In this document: piece by piece, positions 1 to 6,562 of the stretch
Numbering within the stretch: the first letter of the stretch is position 1
Layout: each line of letters starts with the position of its first letter
From: Fertoeibacter niger
GTDB lineage: Bacteria; Pseudomonadota; Alphaproteobacteria; Rhodobacterales; Rhodobacteraceae
Assembly (NCBI RefSeq): GCF_009380135.2
Contig: NZ_WHUT02000003.1
Coordinates: 1 to 64,000, forward strand
Direction: 5' to 3'
Length of the DNA stretch: 64,000 nucleotides
Position numbers and translations under genes: made by a program
Notes under the pieces: model-generated
Seen by the model: the letters and a program-made list of their open reading frames with translations, nothing else
The model's database searches: none
Told to the model about the DNA's origin: nothing

Positions 1-65
1 TCCTCAAGACGGTCCGGAAACAGCGTCACCTGATCCCGGTCTACCCCTTCAATGAAACCTGACAT
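1..65 (-). CDS. IS1182-family transposase, N-terminal fragment (runs off the window)
   Basis: Reading leftward from an ATG at 65, the protein begins MSGFIEGVDRDQVTLFPDRL, which I recognise as the characteristic amino terminus of IS1182-group transposases. A Shine-Dalgarno GGAG lies seven bases before the ATG. Only about 21 codons are in the window, so the DDE catalytic domain cannot be checked and intactness is unknown. The family assignment is from memory of this N-terminal pattern. Confidence 0.6.
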   Translation of the reverse strand, partial: MSGFIEGVDRDQVTLFPDRLE

Positions 66-122
66 AAATGCACTCCTGTATCGCAGGAAGCATACCATAT
101 CTGGAGGTTTTCACACAGCCTC
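1..122 (-). mobile_element. right end of an IS1182-like insertion sequence, partial
   Basis: The window opens inside an insertion sequence. A leftward transposase begins at position 65, and the tip of a probable terminal inverted repeat (reading GAGGCTGTGTGAAAACC inward) lies at about 103-122. The sequence just beyond 122 reads on in another frame as an unrelated protein fragment, which fits an insertion boundary. The left end of the element is outside the window, so the other inverted repeat and the target duplication cannot be seen. Confidence 0.55.
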
Positions 123-326
123 GGCCGGTCGCAGCAAGCCGCATCGGCGCGGTTCGACGGCAAGCAGGCCCGGCGGGCATCGGTGTTCAAGGCTGGGGGC
201 ATAGCGTTACAGGGTGCCGCTACCTTCCTGGACAACATGCCGTCACAGCAGAAATCGCGCCGTGCATTGCAGTCGCACACAACCCTGCTGTCCAGTGGAT
301 CTACGCTCTACGACAGGTATGGCTGA
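123..326 (+). pseudogene. possible phage structural protein, C-terminal fragment cut by the IS
   Basis: One frame stays open from the IS edge to a TGA at 324-326 and reads as coherent protein, with segments such as ARFDGKQARRASVFKAGG and GAATFLDNM and a serine/threonine-rich end (SHTTLLSSGSTLYDRYG). It has no start codon of its own because the IS boundary removes the front. Alanine/glycine-rich tails of this style are common in phage virion proteins, but I cannot name the family. The most likely reading is the tail of a gene truncated by the IS. Confidence 0.35.
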
Positions 327-381
327 TGCCTGCACTTGGCGGCTAAGGCGGTCGATAGTCCAGCAATGCTCGGCGGAACGC

Positions 382-405
382 AAAAGGCCCGCCGTGGGGC
401 GGGCC
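382..405 (-). terminator. rho-independent terminator for leftward transcription
   Basis: An 8-bp perfect GGCCCGCC/GGCGGGCC stem with a GTGG loop is followed, in leftward reading, by TTTT. It lies downstream of the leftward small-gene run that ends at 572. Confidence 0.6.
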
Positions 406-419
406 GTGGTGGGTGATGG

Positions 420-584
420 ATGGCGAAAGAACCGGAGCCGATCGGGGCAGGCGATCTCGATCAACTTCACCAGGCGGCGCGGGCGCGGGGGACTCGGTTT
501 GCGCTGCGTCTCAGCTGGGCCGCAGTCGTGCTGAACTTGGCTTTCATGGTGCTGGCGCTAGAGGCCAACGGCTACCTTTTCTGA
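420..584 (+). CDS. small single-span membrane protein (54 aa)
   Basis: An ATG at 420 opens a 54-codon frame ending in TGA at 582-584. The first 25 residues are polar and charged (MAKEPEPIGAGDLDQLHQA), followed by one hydrophobic span of about 20 residues (FALRLSWAAVVLNLAFMVLA) and a short end (LEANGYLF). The composition is clearly protein-like, but the start has only a weak GGTG upstream. It converges with and overlaps the last 13 bp of the leftward gene ending at 572. No family is recognised; small membrane proteins of this shape are common in prophage accessory regions. Confidence 0.45.
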   Translation: MAKEPEPIGAGDLDQLHQAARARGTRFALRLSWAAVVLNLAFMVLALEANGYLF

Positions 585-1099
585 CCATCGGCCCATTCCC
601 ACTCAAACGACAGGTCACCGATTTTCATGACATTTTTCGCCATGAAGGGGATGTAAACGGTGTCACCCGGAGAAGCCCCACTCGCCGATCTGGATGAACC
701 GCTTGGCCCAACCCGATAGTTGAGATCAGTGCGGCGCAAATCGGGCAAAGGGTTTTTGAGGTGGTTTCTACCGGTCGCGGCGTCGTATCCGGGGTGGTCA
801 CCATATGCGTCTAGATTGCTCAGCACTCTGCCAGCCTTGGGCTTTGCGGCTATGGTTAGAACTTTCGCGCCGATGGGTTCAAGGTTTCTGACAATGAGAT
901 AGTAAGATATCCATTCAGGCGCTTCTTCATTGACCCCGCTGCGCTCCAACTCAAAGACCAATGCCTTTCGGCGCATCCTTTCGGTGTCGTTCTTTGCCAT
1001 GCGCCGGGCATACAGCACAGAACCAACTGCCAAGACCGTGTTCATTGCGGTGCCCGCCAACGCTATCCGCGCTTCGGTAAGCCACTGCGGCCATTCCAC
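572..1099 (-). CDS. hypothetical membrane-anchored protein (175 aa)
   Basis: The GTG start at 1099 shares a base with the TAG of a tiny upstream frame, so translation looks coupled. Residues about 10-31 form a single membrane span (ARIALAGTAMNTVLAVGSVL), and a charged stretch (RRMAKNDTERMRRK) follows. The remaining roughly 130 residues look like a soluble beta-rich domain ending in FEWEWADGQKR. It is the last member of a leftward run of overlapping small genes and is followed by a terminator near 390. I do not recognise the family. Position and gene packing suggest a prophage remnant. Confidence 0.55.
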   Translation of the reverse strand: MEWPQWLTEARIALAGTAMNTVLAVGSVLYARRMAKNDTERMRRKALVFELERSGVNEEAPEWISYYLIVRNLEPIGAKVLTIAAKPKAGRVLSNLDAYGDHPGYDAATGRNHLKNPLPDLRRTDLNYRVGPSGSSRSASGASPGDTVYIPFMAKNVMKIGDLSFEWEWADGQKR

Positions 1100-1161
1100 T
1101 ATTGCATAACCTCGACGTCACCGCCGTGCTCGACGCGACGGTATTCGCCCGTGATCCTCAC
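1099..1161 (-). CDS. possible 20-residue peptide bridging two genes
   Basis: A GTG at 1161 overlaps the TGA of the upstream 99-codon gene in a GTGA arrangement. The frame reads MRITGEYRRVEHGGDVEVMQ and ends in TAG at 1099-1101, which overlaps the GTG of the next gene. The frame continues upstream for about a dozen residues without a start, so it could instead be the tail of a decayed gene. The head-to-tail stop/start overlaps on both sides are the only evidence that it is translated. Confidence 0.25.
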   Translation of the reverse strand: MRITGEYRRVEHGGDVEVMQ

Positions 1162-1457
1162 TTCATAGCCCGCAGCGTTGGCTCGCGCCTTTCTGCCGCA
1201 AATGTACTGGGCACATCACCGGCGCTCCGTTCCTGTGCGATCTGCCGCAAGAGGTCATTGTTTTGGATCATGAGAGCGACTACCCCGCCCAAGGTGATGC
1301 TGATCAGGGGGCCGCCAAACACGATGGCATAGGCCAACCAAGTCTCAACTCGCCCACTCCAAACCATGGCAGCGCCGATTGTGAAAAGCGATAGAATGGC
1401 GCTCCAAGTCACAAAGGCGAAAATTGATTTGAACATACTTACAAGTGCATCGTTCAT
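1158..1457 (-). CDS. small membrane protein with two spans (99 aa)
   Basis: The ATG at 1457 directly follows the TAG of the preceding frame, so the two are probably translationally coupled. Residues about 10-32 (IFAFVTWSAILSLFTIGAAM) and 41-64 (LAYAIVFGGPLISITLGGVV) are hydrophobic spans; a polar tail (NNDLLRQIAQERSAGD) would be on one side of the membrane. The size and topology resemble phage holin-type or lysis-region proteins, but no specific family motif is visible, so that is only a suggestion. Confidence 0.5.
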   Translation of the reverse strand: MNDALVSMFKSIFAFVTWSAILSLFTIGAAMVWSGRVETWLAYAIVFGGPLISITLGGVVALMIQNNDLLRQIAQERSAGDVPSTFAAERREPTLRAMK

Positions 1458-1613
1458 CTACCCATCCGCCATTATCTGCGCTTCACCGTTCCACGGCACC
1501 ATTTCACAAGGGCAACACCGAGCCAACGATTCCTTGCCGCTCTCTTTGTGCACTGGCATGACGGCGACCACGTGCTGGCGATCGTCATCAGCCACAACCT
1601 GCACAGGCGGCAT
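1458..1613 (-). CDS. hypothetical small protein (51 aa), start uncertain
   Basis: This frame ends (…QIMADG, then TAG) exactly where the next gene's ATG begins, a junction typical of a real operon. The ATG at 1613 gives a 51-residue product beginning MPPVQVVADDDRQHVVAV with a CCPCE motif near the end. No clear ribosome site precedes it, and it overlaps the last bases of the upstream frame by 26 bp. Function unknown. Confidence 0.35.
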   Translation of the reverse strand: MPPVQVVADDDRQHVVAVMPVHKESGKESLARCCPCEMVPWNGEAQIMADG

Positions 1614-1836
1614 CTGATGGAAAGTCAGCGACTGAGCGTTGCGGCGTGGGTGGCGAACATGCCGAGTGCACTGCGCGGATCGGCACGCCAGTAGCAGGTC
1701 CGATCCGCGCCGGGGGCGATGCCTCCCGGCCTTCTTCGCGGTTGAATGTTTGCACATATTCAACCTGAAGCGTCTTGCCATCCCCTGACCATTCCGCTAA
1801 GTCTGCGACGCCCAACCATCGCTGGCCCAGGCTCAA
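1588..1836 (-). CDS. hypothetical protein (82 aa), possibly decayed
   Basis: A TTG at 1836 overlaps the stop of a short upstream frame (TTGA) and opens an 82-codon frame. The first 45 residues look protein-like (LGVADLAEWSGDGKTLQVEY), while the last third is proline- and cysteine-rich and may be out-of-frame translation of a decayed gene. It is the first member of the leftward run 1836-572. I recognise no family and would not trust the C-terminal half. Confidence 0.3.
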   Translation of the reverse strand: MSLGQRWLGVADLAEWSGDGKTLQVEYVQTFNREEGREASPPARIGPATGVPIRAVHSACSPPTPQRSVADFPSDAACAGCG

Positions 1837-1932
1837 ACCTTGGTGTTCAATTTGTCGATTTGGGTATGCACGGGCTCAGACCCCACCCCGCACAACCTGC
1901 ATATGTAACCCTTGTTTTGGGGAGAAAATGCC

Positions 1933-2028
1933 ATGGGCGATTTATTCGCTTGGTGGGTGGGGCTGTCCGTTTCGGAAAAAACCGCACTTCTACAGCTTTT
2001 CGTCAGTATAGTGTTGATCTGGCGATAA
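1933..2028 (+). CDS. 31-residue small membrane peptide
   Basis: An ATG at 1933 has a good GGAGA ribosome site eight bases upstream and encodes 31 residues. The front is aromatic (MGDLFAWWVGLSV), then comes a short polar turn (SEKT), then a strongly hydrophobic end (ALLQLFVSIVLIWR). The frame ends with TAA, and a perfect 13-bp hairpin follows at once. Ribosome site, complete frame and following hairpin together make a believable tiny membrane protein in the prophage remnant. Function unknown; toxin-like or lysis-related roles are guesses. Confidence 0.4.
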   Translation: MGDLFAWWVGLSVSEKTALLQLFVSIVLIWR

Positions 2029-2031
2029 CAG

Positions 2032-2060
2032 GTAGCACGGCAGAGGTTCTGCCGTGCTAC
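2032..2060. terminator. perfect 13-bp hairpin after the 31-residue peptide
   Basis: GTAGCACGGCAGA and its exact reverse complement are separated by only three bases. No U-tract follows, so it could be a terminator, an RNA-stability hairpin or a protein-binding palindrome. Confidence 0.4.
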
Positions 2061-2097
2061 TCCGCCAGACCTTTGTCAGAGCGTTGGGAAGTAAGCA

Positions 2098-2199
2098 TCA
2101 CTTGTTGCCCCTCCGAAGTGCCATGCAAGGCCCGTTGCCGTTCTCGGGCAGGAACACAACGCCAGCGGATTCTAAAGCCGTGCGGATCGCGGCGATGGG
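2098..2199 (-). pseudogene. XRE-type repressor C-terminal fragment (copy 2)
   Basis: Leftward translation gives PIAAIRTALESAGVVFLPEN followed by GNGPCMALRRGNK and a stop. The ALExAGVxFLPENGxG pattern is the hallmark C-terminus of short XRE/Cro-like regulators in alphaproteobacteria. The upstream sequence stays open for about 30 codons but contains no helix-turn-helix and no start codon before a TAG, so the DNA-binding front is gone. It is best read as a relic of a prophage repressor. Confidence 0.5.
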
Positions 2200-2349
2200 G
2201 CGCGCGAAAGAGCTGGGCCAGTCACCGGCACAGATGGAATCGGCGCTGCTGTCGGTGAACTTCGGTGGTGGAGATAATCTGGCGTGAGATAGAGCAGGAT
2301 GCGCCTATGTTCAACGGGCACGAAGCATTCGCGCCCGTTGAAATGGCCG

Positions 2350-2544
2350 TCATCGCTCAGTTACGCTCACCAACATCGGAGAGGTCAAATTTATGATCTT
2401 CAGTTTGCCATCAACATCCCGGACGGAAACAAGCATCCCTTCTTGGGCATCTACAACGTGATAGTAGGTCGTCTCAGAATAACACTTATCATCATAGTTG
2501 TACTCCATGTAGGAGAACGCATGACGAGCACCAATCCTTAACAT
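2350..2544 (-). CDS. hypothetical small protein (64 aa)
   Basis: The ATG at 2544 overlaps the TAA of the upstream XRE-like frame, so the two were probably translated together. The protein is tyrosine-rich (FSYMEYNYDDKCYSETTYY), lower in GC than its surroundings, and soluble; its second half predicts strand structure (GMLVSVRDVDGKLKIINL). No family is recognised. An intact frame next to a broken repressor suggests a companion gene of that regulator. Confidence 0.45.
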   Translation of the reverse strand: MLRIGARHAFSYMEYNYDDKCYSETTYYHVVDAQEGMLVSVRDVDGKLKIINLTSPMLVSVTER

Positions 2545-2627
2545 TTTTCAGAACCCTTTCTCAATCTAATACCGGCACCGCCGCCGTTCTCAGGTAGGAA
2601 TTCTACCCCGGCGGTTTCAAGAGCGCG
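2538..2627 (-). pseudogene. XRE-type repressor C-terminal fragment (copy 1)
   Basis: Leftward translation reads RALETAGVEFLPENGGGAGI followed by RLRKGSEKC and TAA. This is the same signature as the fragment at 2098-2199 and is typical of short XRE regulators. A TGA at 2628-2630 stands immediately before it, and the DNA upstream codes on the opposite strand for something else, so the helix-turn-helix half is missing. The stop overlaps the start of the following 64-residue gene. Confidence 0.5.
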
Positions 2628-2639
2628 TCAGACGGCGTC

Positions 2640-2732
2640 CACATTATTTGCCATAGCGCTTATGCACTGGCCGAGGAAGTAGTCCGCAAGGCCCGCAATC
2701 TGTCGGAGACGCTTGAAAGAGTGACGCCATGA
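2640..2732 (+). pseudogene. 3' fragment of an unrecognised gene fused to repressor debris
   Basis: The rightward frame reads SAYALAEEVVRKARNLSETL then ERVTP and stops in a TGA overlapping the next ATG (ATGA). This is a normal operon junction, so it is the genuine tail of a gene. Its 5' part is replaced near 2630 by the oppositely oriented XRE fragment, leaving no start codon. The seam looks like a deletion or recombination junction. Confidence 0.35.
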
Positions 2733-2932
2733 ACGCTGAGTGGCGCGAGGCCTTTGATACGACCGACGCCAAACTTGCGCGCGTGAAAGGGCTAGTGACG
2801 GCGCTAGCATCTCTGGCGTTCGATCATGATGCTCTTTCGTCGAGCGACCCGGCGAGTGCTGCGATCACAGCGGCAATCGACGCCCTGCAAATGGGAGTCG
2901 GGGAGGTAGTGAGCCTGCGGCACACTGAGTGA
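2729..2932 (+). CDS. hypothetical small helical protein (67 aa)
   Basis: The ATG at 2729 overlaps the preceding stop as ATGA. The protein is acidic, alanine-rich and predicted helical (WREAFDTTDAKLARVKGLVT, then a second helix ending LQMGVGEVVSL), with no membrane span or signal. It resembles small phage accessory proteins in size only. The coding frame is intact, while its upstream partner is truncated. Confidence 0.45.
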   Translation: MNAEWREAFDTTDAKLARVKGLVTALASLAFDHDALSSSDPASAAITAAIDALQMGVGEVVSLRHTE

Positions 2933-3092
2933 GACGAGGGGCAGGGGTGAGGCGGCGCGGGAATAGGTCCCGGCAGTGAAGGCGATGCAAGCAATGCAGG
3001 GGCCGGTGGCGAAGCTTCCGGCCGTTTTCATTGCCCAGAACATATGAAGGAATCTGTTACCCCCAGTGTTACCCTAGGCAGAAAAATCAGAA
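2933..3092. other. no convincing gene; short peptide frame only
   Basis: Between the last small gene and the terminator at 3093, only a 23-codon frame starting GTG near 2981 (MKAMQAMQGPVAKLPAVF…) looks protein-like, and it lacks a clear ribosome site. I see no gene I would defend. Confidence 0.3.
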
Positions 3093-3110
3093 AACCCGCC
3101 AAAGCGGGTT
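3093..3110 (-). terminator. displaced terminator of the tRNA-Asn gene
   Basis: In leftward reading, AACCCGC-TTTG-GCGGGTT is followed by TTCTGATTTTTC, a rho-independent terminator. It lies about 30 bp beyond the left attachment repeat on the strand of tRNA-Asn. Before the island inserted, it would have stood directly downstream of that tRNA, which supports the inferred chromosome junction. Confidence 0.6.
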
Positions 3111-3141
3111 CTGCGTAGCCATCTGACCTTATTAGATTTTT

Positions 3142-3189
3142 TGGCTCCGGCGGTAGGGATCGAACCTACGACCAATTGATTAACAGTCA
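3142..3189 (-). repeat. island attachment site, distal copy (48-bp direct repeat of tRNA-Asn 3' end)
   Basis: These 48 bp are identical to 16938-16985. They begin with the complement of the tRNA CCA end and run through the T-arm to the anticodon region. After them the sequence diverges, so this copy is not a functional tRNA. It marks the island-chromosome junction on the integrase side. Confidence 0.9.
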
Positions 3190-3376
3190 CAACATCTAGG
3201 CATTGCAGGCCGTGCCGAGGCGTTGCGAGAAGTGCCGTGCAGCATCACTAAAACCCTTTATTTTCATTGTTCTATACATTGCAGCGCGTTATCATGCGTT
3301 GCAAGCGATAGCGATGCGTGATGTGTAATTTTGTCTGCTATATGTCTGACAGAAGACGCCAGTGAAAGGACGGGCC
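3190..3376 (+). promoter_or_regulatory. integrase upstream region with repeated arm-type motifs
   Basis: The 187 bp between the attachment site and the integrase hold four copies of a GCRTTGC-like motif (near 3200, 3220, 3277 and 3296). They also hold TGTCTGCTATATGTCTGAC at 3332-3350, exactly repeated at 16851-16869 near the other end. Repeats in this position are what one expects of integrase arm sites and recombination-directionality-factor sites, plus the int promoter. The assignment is by position and repetition only. Confidence 0.5.
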
Positions 3377-4555
3377 ATGGCAAGGGTGATGCTGACGGAT
3401 CGGTCGGTGGCGGCGTTGCAGCCGAAGGAGAAGCGGTATGACGTTTCGGACAGCAAGCGCGTAGGGCTGCGGGTCCGTGTTGCCCCTACCGGGATCAAGA
3501 CATGGGTTTTTGAGAAGCGGGTGCGGGGCGAAAGCAAGCTGCGGAGCCACACGCTCGGGCGGTTCCCCGTCATCAGCTTGGCCGAGGCGCGAGAGAAAGC
3601 CCTGACCCTTGAGAAGGAAGCCGTTGAGGGGGTGGACCGCAAGGCCGAGGTCAAGAACATGCAGACGGTCAGGACGATCCTTGACCGCTATGACGAAATG
3701 CACCTCGCCCAGCTTCGCACGGGCAAGCAGCGCCGCAAGCAGATCGAAGTCGCCTTTGGCAACCGTTTGGACGATCCGATGAACAAGGTCGAACGGCGGC
3801 ACCTGCAAGAGTTCATCGACAAGGTGGCGGGGAAGGGGACCAAGGTTTTGGCGAACCGCTACAAGGCGGCAATCAGCGCGTTCACCTCGTTCGCATGGAA
3901 GCGCGGTTACATTGACCAGAACATCGGTGCGGGCCTCGCCAAAGCCCCCGGCAAGGAAAAGCCCCGCGACCGCCTGCTGACCCTGACTGAGGTTCGCGCG
4001 ATCTATGACGCGGCTGGCCTGCTATCCCCCCTGTGGACGCCGATCATTCGTCTCCTGATCCTGACAGCGCAGCGCCGGGGGGACATCGTCGGGTTGCGTC
4101 ATTCGGAGATCGACTTCGACAAGCGCCGCATCGACCTGCCGGGGTCGCGCACCAAGAACGGCAAGGCGCATATCGTCCACCTGTCCGAACCCGCCCTTGA
4201 AATCGCATCAGCCGTCACCCCGACGAATGACCTCATGTTCACGACAACAGGGAAAACCCCCGTGTCGGGCTTCTCCAAGGTCAAGGTTGAAATTGACAAG
4301 CTGCTGCCCGAGGACATGGCCCCTTGGACGTTCCACGACTTCCGCACCGCGTTCGCAACCATCATGGCTGAGGGCGGGGCAGACGAAGGGATCGTTGACC
4401 GTATCCTGAACCATTCGGCCAGCGCATCAGCCGCAAGCGCAGTCGCCCGTGTTTACAACCTGTCCGCGCAACTGGACAAACGGGCCATCGTCCTTGATCG
4501 GTGGGCCGAACTGGTGACGAAACGCAGCGCCAAGGTAGTGAGCATCGCATCGTGA
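3377..4555 (+). CDS. int: tyrosine recombinase / island integrase (392 aa)
   Basis: It catalyses site-specific integration and excision at tRNA-Asn. Residues 1-90 match the DUF4102-type arm-binding domain (SVAALQPKEKRYDV…GLRVRVAPTG). Residues about 95-185 form the core-binding SAM-like domain, and 200-385 the catalytic domain. The catalytic set is visible: an Arg in AQRRGD (233/234), His320 and Arg323 in FHDFR (an HxxR box), His346 in ILNHSA, and Tyr360 in ARVYN. The ATG at 3377 is preferred over a GTG at 3362 because AAAGGA sits about six bases upstream. It is adjacent to one attachment site and overlaps the next gene. Confidence 0.93.
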   Translation: MARVMLTDRSVAALQPKEKRYDVSDSKRVGLRVRVAPTGIKTWVFEKRVRGESKLRSHTLGRFPVISLAEAREKALTLEKEAVEGVDRKAEVKNMQTVRTILDRYDEMHLAQLRTGKQRRKQIEVAFGNRLDDPMNKVERRHLQEFIDKVAGKGTKVLANRYKAAISAFTSFAWKRGYIDQNIGAGLAKAPGKEKPRDRLLTLTEVRAIYDAAGLLSPLWTPIIRLLILTAQRRGDIVGLRHSEIDFDKRRIDLPGSRTKNGKAHIVHLSEPALEIASAVTPTNDLMFTTTGKTPVSGFSKVKVEIDKLLPEDMAPWTFHDFRTAFATIMAEGGADEGIVDRILNHSASASAASAVARVYNLSAQLDKRAIVLDRWAELVTKRSAKVVSIAS

Positions 4556-5220
4556 GCCGCCCGAACCCGCCACCTGTTGAAGTCATGGAACAGCGCGCAC
4601 GGGATTACCTTGCGACGGTTGCAGGGCGAGTCTTTTCAACTCGTTCCCCCGAAGTCGATGCCGCGTTGACAGAGATTGGGTTTCCATACGCAATAGGGCC
4701 GGACATTGCCTTGCAACAATTTTTCGACCAATCACCCGACGAGCAGGAATTGATCCTGACCAGACTTGTTAAGGGCGCGCAAACGGTTCCGCAGTTCCAT
4801 GACGCGGCAACCTTCCTTTACAATGAGGTCGCGTTGAGCGGCAGGCTGAACACACCCTTCATGTCCCGTCTTTTTCGTGATCTGGTGAATACTGTTCGAC
4901 CAGACGAAAAGAAGGGACCAAACGACGCTGAACGTAATGCGCTCATCCTCAGCCTTATGAATATCCTCACCTCCGAGTTTGGTATCGCGGCGGTGTTCAA
5001 CAAAGCCAAGTTTGAAAATAACCGCCGTAACGCAAAGCCAAATAACGATGCCGCAAGCATCGTCGTGCGGGTTTTGAACAAGCAATTTCCTGCCTTGAGC
5101 CTGTCATGGGATGGGGTGCGGGTTGTTTGGGAAAGCCATCGCAAGCTGGCAAAGGAAATGGCTGAGGACGAATATCTAGCCCGCGCGCCCCTTGCATCAT
5201 CGTCCGAGGCGGAGGGCTGA
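4552..5220 (+). CDS. hypothetical protein coupled to the integrase (222 aa)
   Basis: A GTG at 4552 overlaps the integrase stop (GTGA), so the two genes are translationally coupled. The product is soluble and mostly helical, with no signal peptide or membrane span and no motif I recognise. Features are EVMEQRARDYLATVAGRVF near the start, a central DEKKGPNDAERNALILSL segment, and a lysine/glutamate-rich end. Coupling to int suggests a role in integration or excision control or in island maintenance, but nothing in the sequence proves that. Confidence 0.75.
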   Translation: MSRPNPPPVEVMEQRARDYLATVAGRVFSTRSPEVDAALTEIGFPYAIGPDIALQQFFDQSPDEQELILTRLVKGAQTVPQFHDAATFLYNEVALSGRLNTPFMSRLFRDLVNTVRPDEKKGPNDAERNALILSLMNILTSEFGIAAVFNKAKFENNRRNAKPNNDAASIVVRVLNKQFPALSLSWDGVRVVWESHRKLAKEMAEDEYLARAPLASSSEAEG

Positions 5221-5258
5221 AAAAGCCCCCTCTGTGGAAATGATGATAACCGCGTTTT

Positions 5259-5290
5259 GTCCCTCAAATTGATTTTGGCACTCGAGGGAC
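5259..5290. promoter_or_regulatory. inverted repeat upstream of the AlpA-like gene
   Basis: GTCCCTC at 5259-5265 and GAGGGAC at 5284-5290 form a 7-bp inverted repeat with 18 bp between the arms, in the 125-bp gap before the alpA-like gene. The spacing fits a dimeric regulator binding about two and a half helical turns apart. Candidate operator only. Confidence 0.35.
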
Positions 5291-5345
5291 GCGCAACAGG
5301 GCGGGGCGCTGCATGATGATTCCATGAGACGCACAAAGGTGTGAC

Positions 5346-5543
5346 ATGGAACAGATTGACCCCAACAGACTTCTACGGGCGAAACAAGTGGCCGATTTGA
5401 CCGGGCTTTCTGTTTCGACCTTTTACTCGCACATCAGGCAAGGGAAGTTCCCGAAGCCGCTTCAAACAGGGCCGAACACTGTGGCATGGCGCTACGGCGA
5501 TATTGTCGGCTGGATCAACTCCCTTCAAGAGGTGGCGCGATGA
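5346..5543 (+). CDS. AlpA-family DNA-binding regulator (65 aa)
   Basis: This is a short MerR/AlpA-type winged-helix protein. LLRAKQVADLTGLSVSTFY forms the helix-turn-helix, followed by the family's typical SHIRQGKFPKP wing and a W-containing end (VAWRYGDIVGWI). AlpA-like proteins act as excisionase or activator switches in satellites and integrative elements. AAGG lies six bases before the ATG. The stop overlaps the next ATG (ATGA), so it starts the replication operon. A nearby inverted repeat could be its operator. Confidence 0.85.
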   Translation: MEQIDPNRLLRAKQVADLTGLSVSTFYSHIRQGKFPKPLQTGPNTVAWRYGDIVGWINSLQEVAR

Positions 5544-6439
5544 CCAGCGTTGCAGTCAACATTCATCATGCCCTGACCAAGAAGGGCGACAACCACACCA
5601 GCGACAGCGTTGCGCGCTTGATCGCTGAGGCGCAAGCAGAACTTGCGCGAGTGGCCGAAACCGTCGCAGAGGACGAGCGGTTGCTGGCCGACATCCTGAC
5701 CCCTGAGGATCAGGAAGCGGCAATCGAGCAACGGTTGAACGCATCCCGTTTGCTCCATGCGCGGCTGTCAGGGGCCATGCCACGTCTGGAAGCCCTGCGG
5801 GATCAGATCACGCTGCGCGAACGGGATGCCGCGCAAAAGGCATGGTATCAGCGGTTGGTGAAGCGTCGTGACGTGATCGGCAAGCAACTGGCCGAATGGC
5901 TGGACACCCTCCCTGCCGTTGCAAACGCGCTGCATGAGGCGGTGCAACTGGCCCAGGAGGCGCAGCACTTCAACGTCAAACCGCCGCCCAGCGTCCTTGT
6001 GAATCCCAAGGATCGCATGGTTAGCAACTACGATTTCCTCCCGCCCATCGTCGCGGATTTCGTGCTGAACAATACCAAACTCGTCAGCGCGGACGGCACC
6101 ATCTTGTTCGCCCCTGTGGACGCACGGGCGGGCAGCAATGCGAACCCTGCGCCGCGGCCTCGCATTGTTGAACCGAACCTGACGGCTGAGGAGGAGGAAT
6201 CCCTGCAATACGCCATCGAGATGCGCGAAGGGGCCAAGCGTCGCCTTCAAGCGTTCCAGCAGACGGCAGCGGTGCAAGGGGTCAGCGTTGAACAGGTCGC
6301 ATCATGGCAGTGCATGAATGAGGGCGGGCTGAAAGACCTGCAAGACACGGCTGCGGGCTACAAGGTGCTGGAAGCCAAGACCGCGCTCGTGTCAGCCGAC
6401 CGCGCGATGGCCGATCAGTCGAAAAAGGCGACTTCCTGA
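5540..6439 (+). CDS. hypothetical coiled-coil protein of the replication operon (299 aa)
   Basis: The ATG at 5540 overlaps the alpA-like stop. The first 130 residues are heptad-rich and charged (SVARLIAEAQAELARVAETV…EALRDQITLRERDAAQKAWY), a likely coiled coil. The central part (SVLVNPKDRMVSNYDFLPPI) looks globular, and another helical region follows (EEEESLQYAIEMREGAKRR). There is no membrane span, nucleotide-binding loop or catalytic motif. Its place between the AlpA regulator and the primase-helicase suggests an accessory replication or origin-binding role, which is inference only. Confidence 0.75.
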   Translation: MTSVAVNIHHALTKKGDNHTSDSVARLIAEAQAELARVAETVAEDERLLADILTPEDQEAAIEQRLNASRLLHARLSGAMPRLEALRDQITLRERDAAQKAWYQRLVKRRDVIGKQLAEWLDTLPAVANALHEAVQLAQEAQHFNVKPPPSVLVNPKDRMVSNYDFLPPIVADFVLNNTKLVSADGTILFAPVDARAGSNANPAPRPRIVEPNLTAEEEESLQYAIEMREGAKRRLQAFQQTAAVQGVSVEQVASWQCMNEGGLKDLQDTAAGYKVLEAKTALVSADRAMADQSKKATS

Positions 6440-6562
6440 TAACCTATCAGGAGGTCGATCCCAATAATCCCCTCCGACAGAACGGCTTAGGTGCTGGCGT
6501 GTGATTGTCGCAGACACATGCCAGACATTCCGCCCGTTTCGCCGGGATTTTGAGGCAGAACG

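Noticed and set aside
1458-1781. A 107-residue version of the small gene at 1458
   Set aside because: The N-terminal half is arginine/histidine-rich and overlaps a different coherent frame; only the last 51 residues look coding.
2628-2810. A full XRE gene extending through 2628-2700
   Set aside because: The region upstream of the XRE tail also reads on the opposite strand as the tail of another gene ending in an ATGA junction, and the leftward reading has no helix-turn-helix, so the repressor is truncated.
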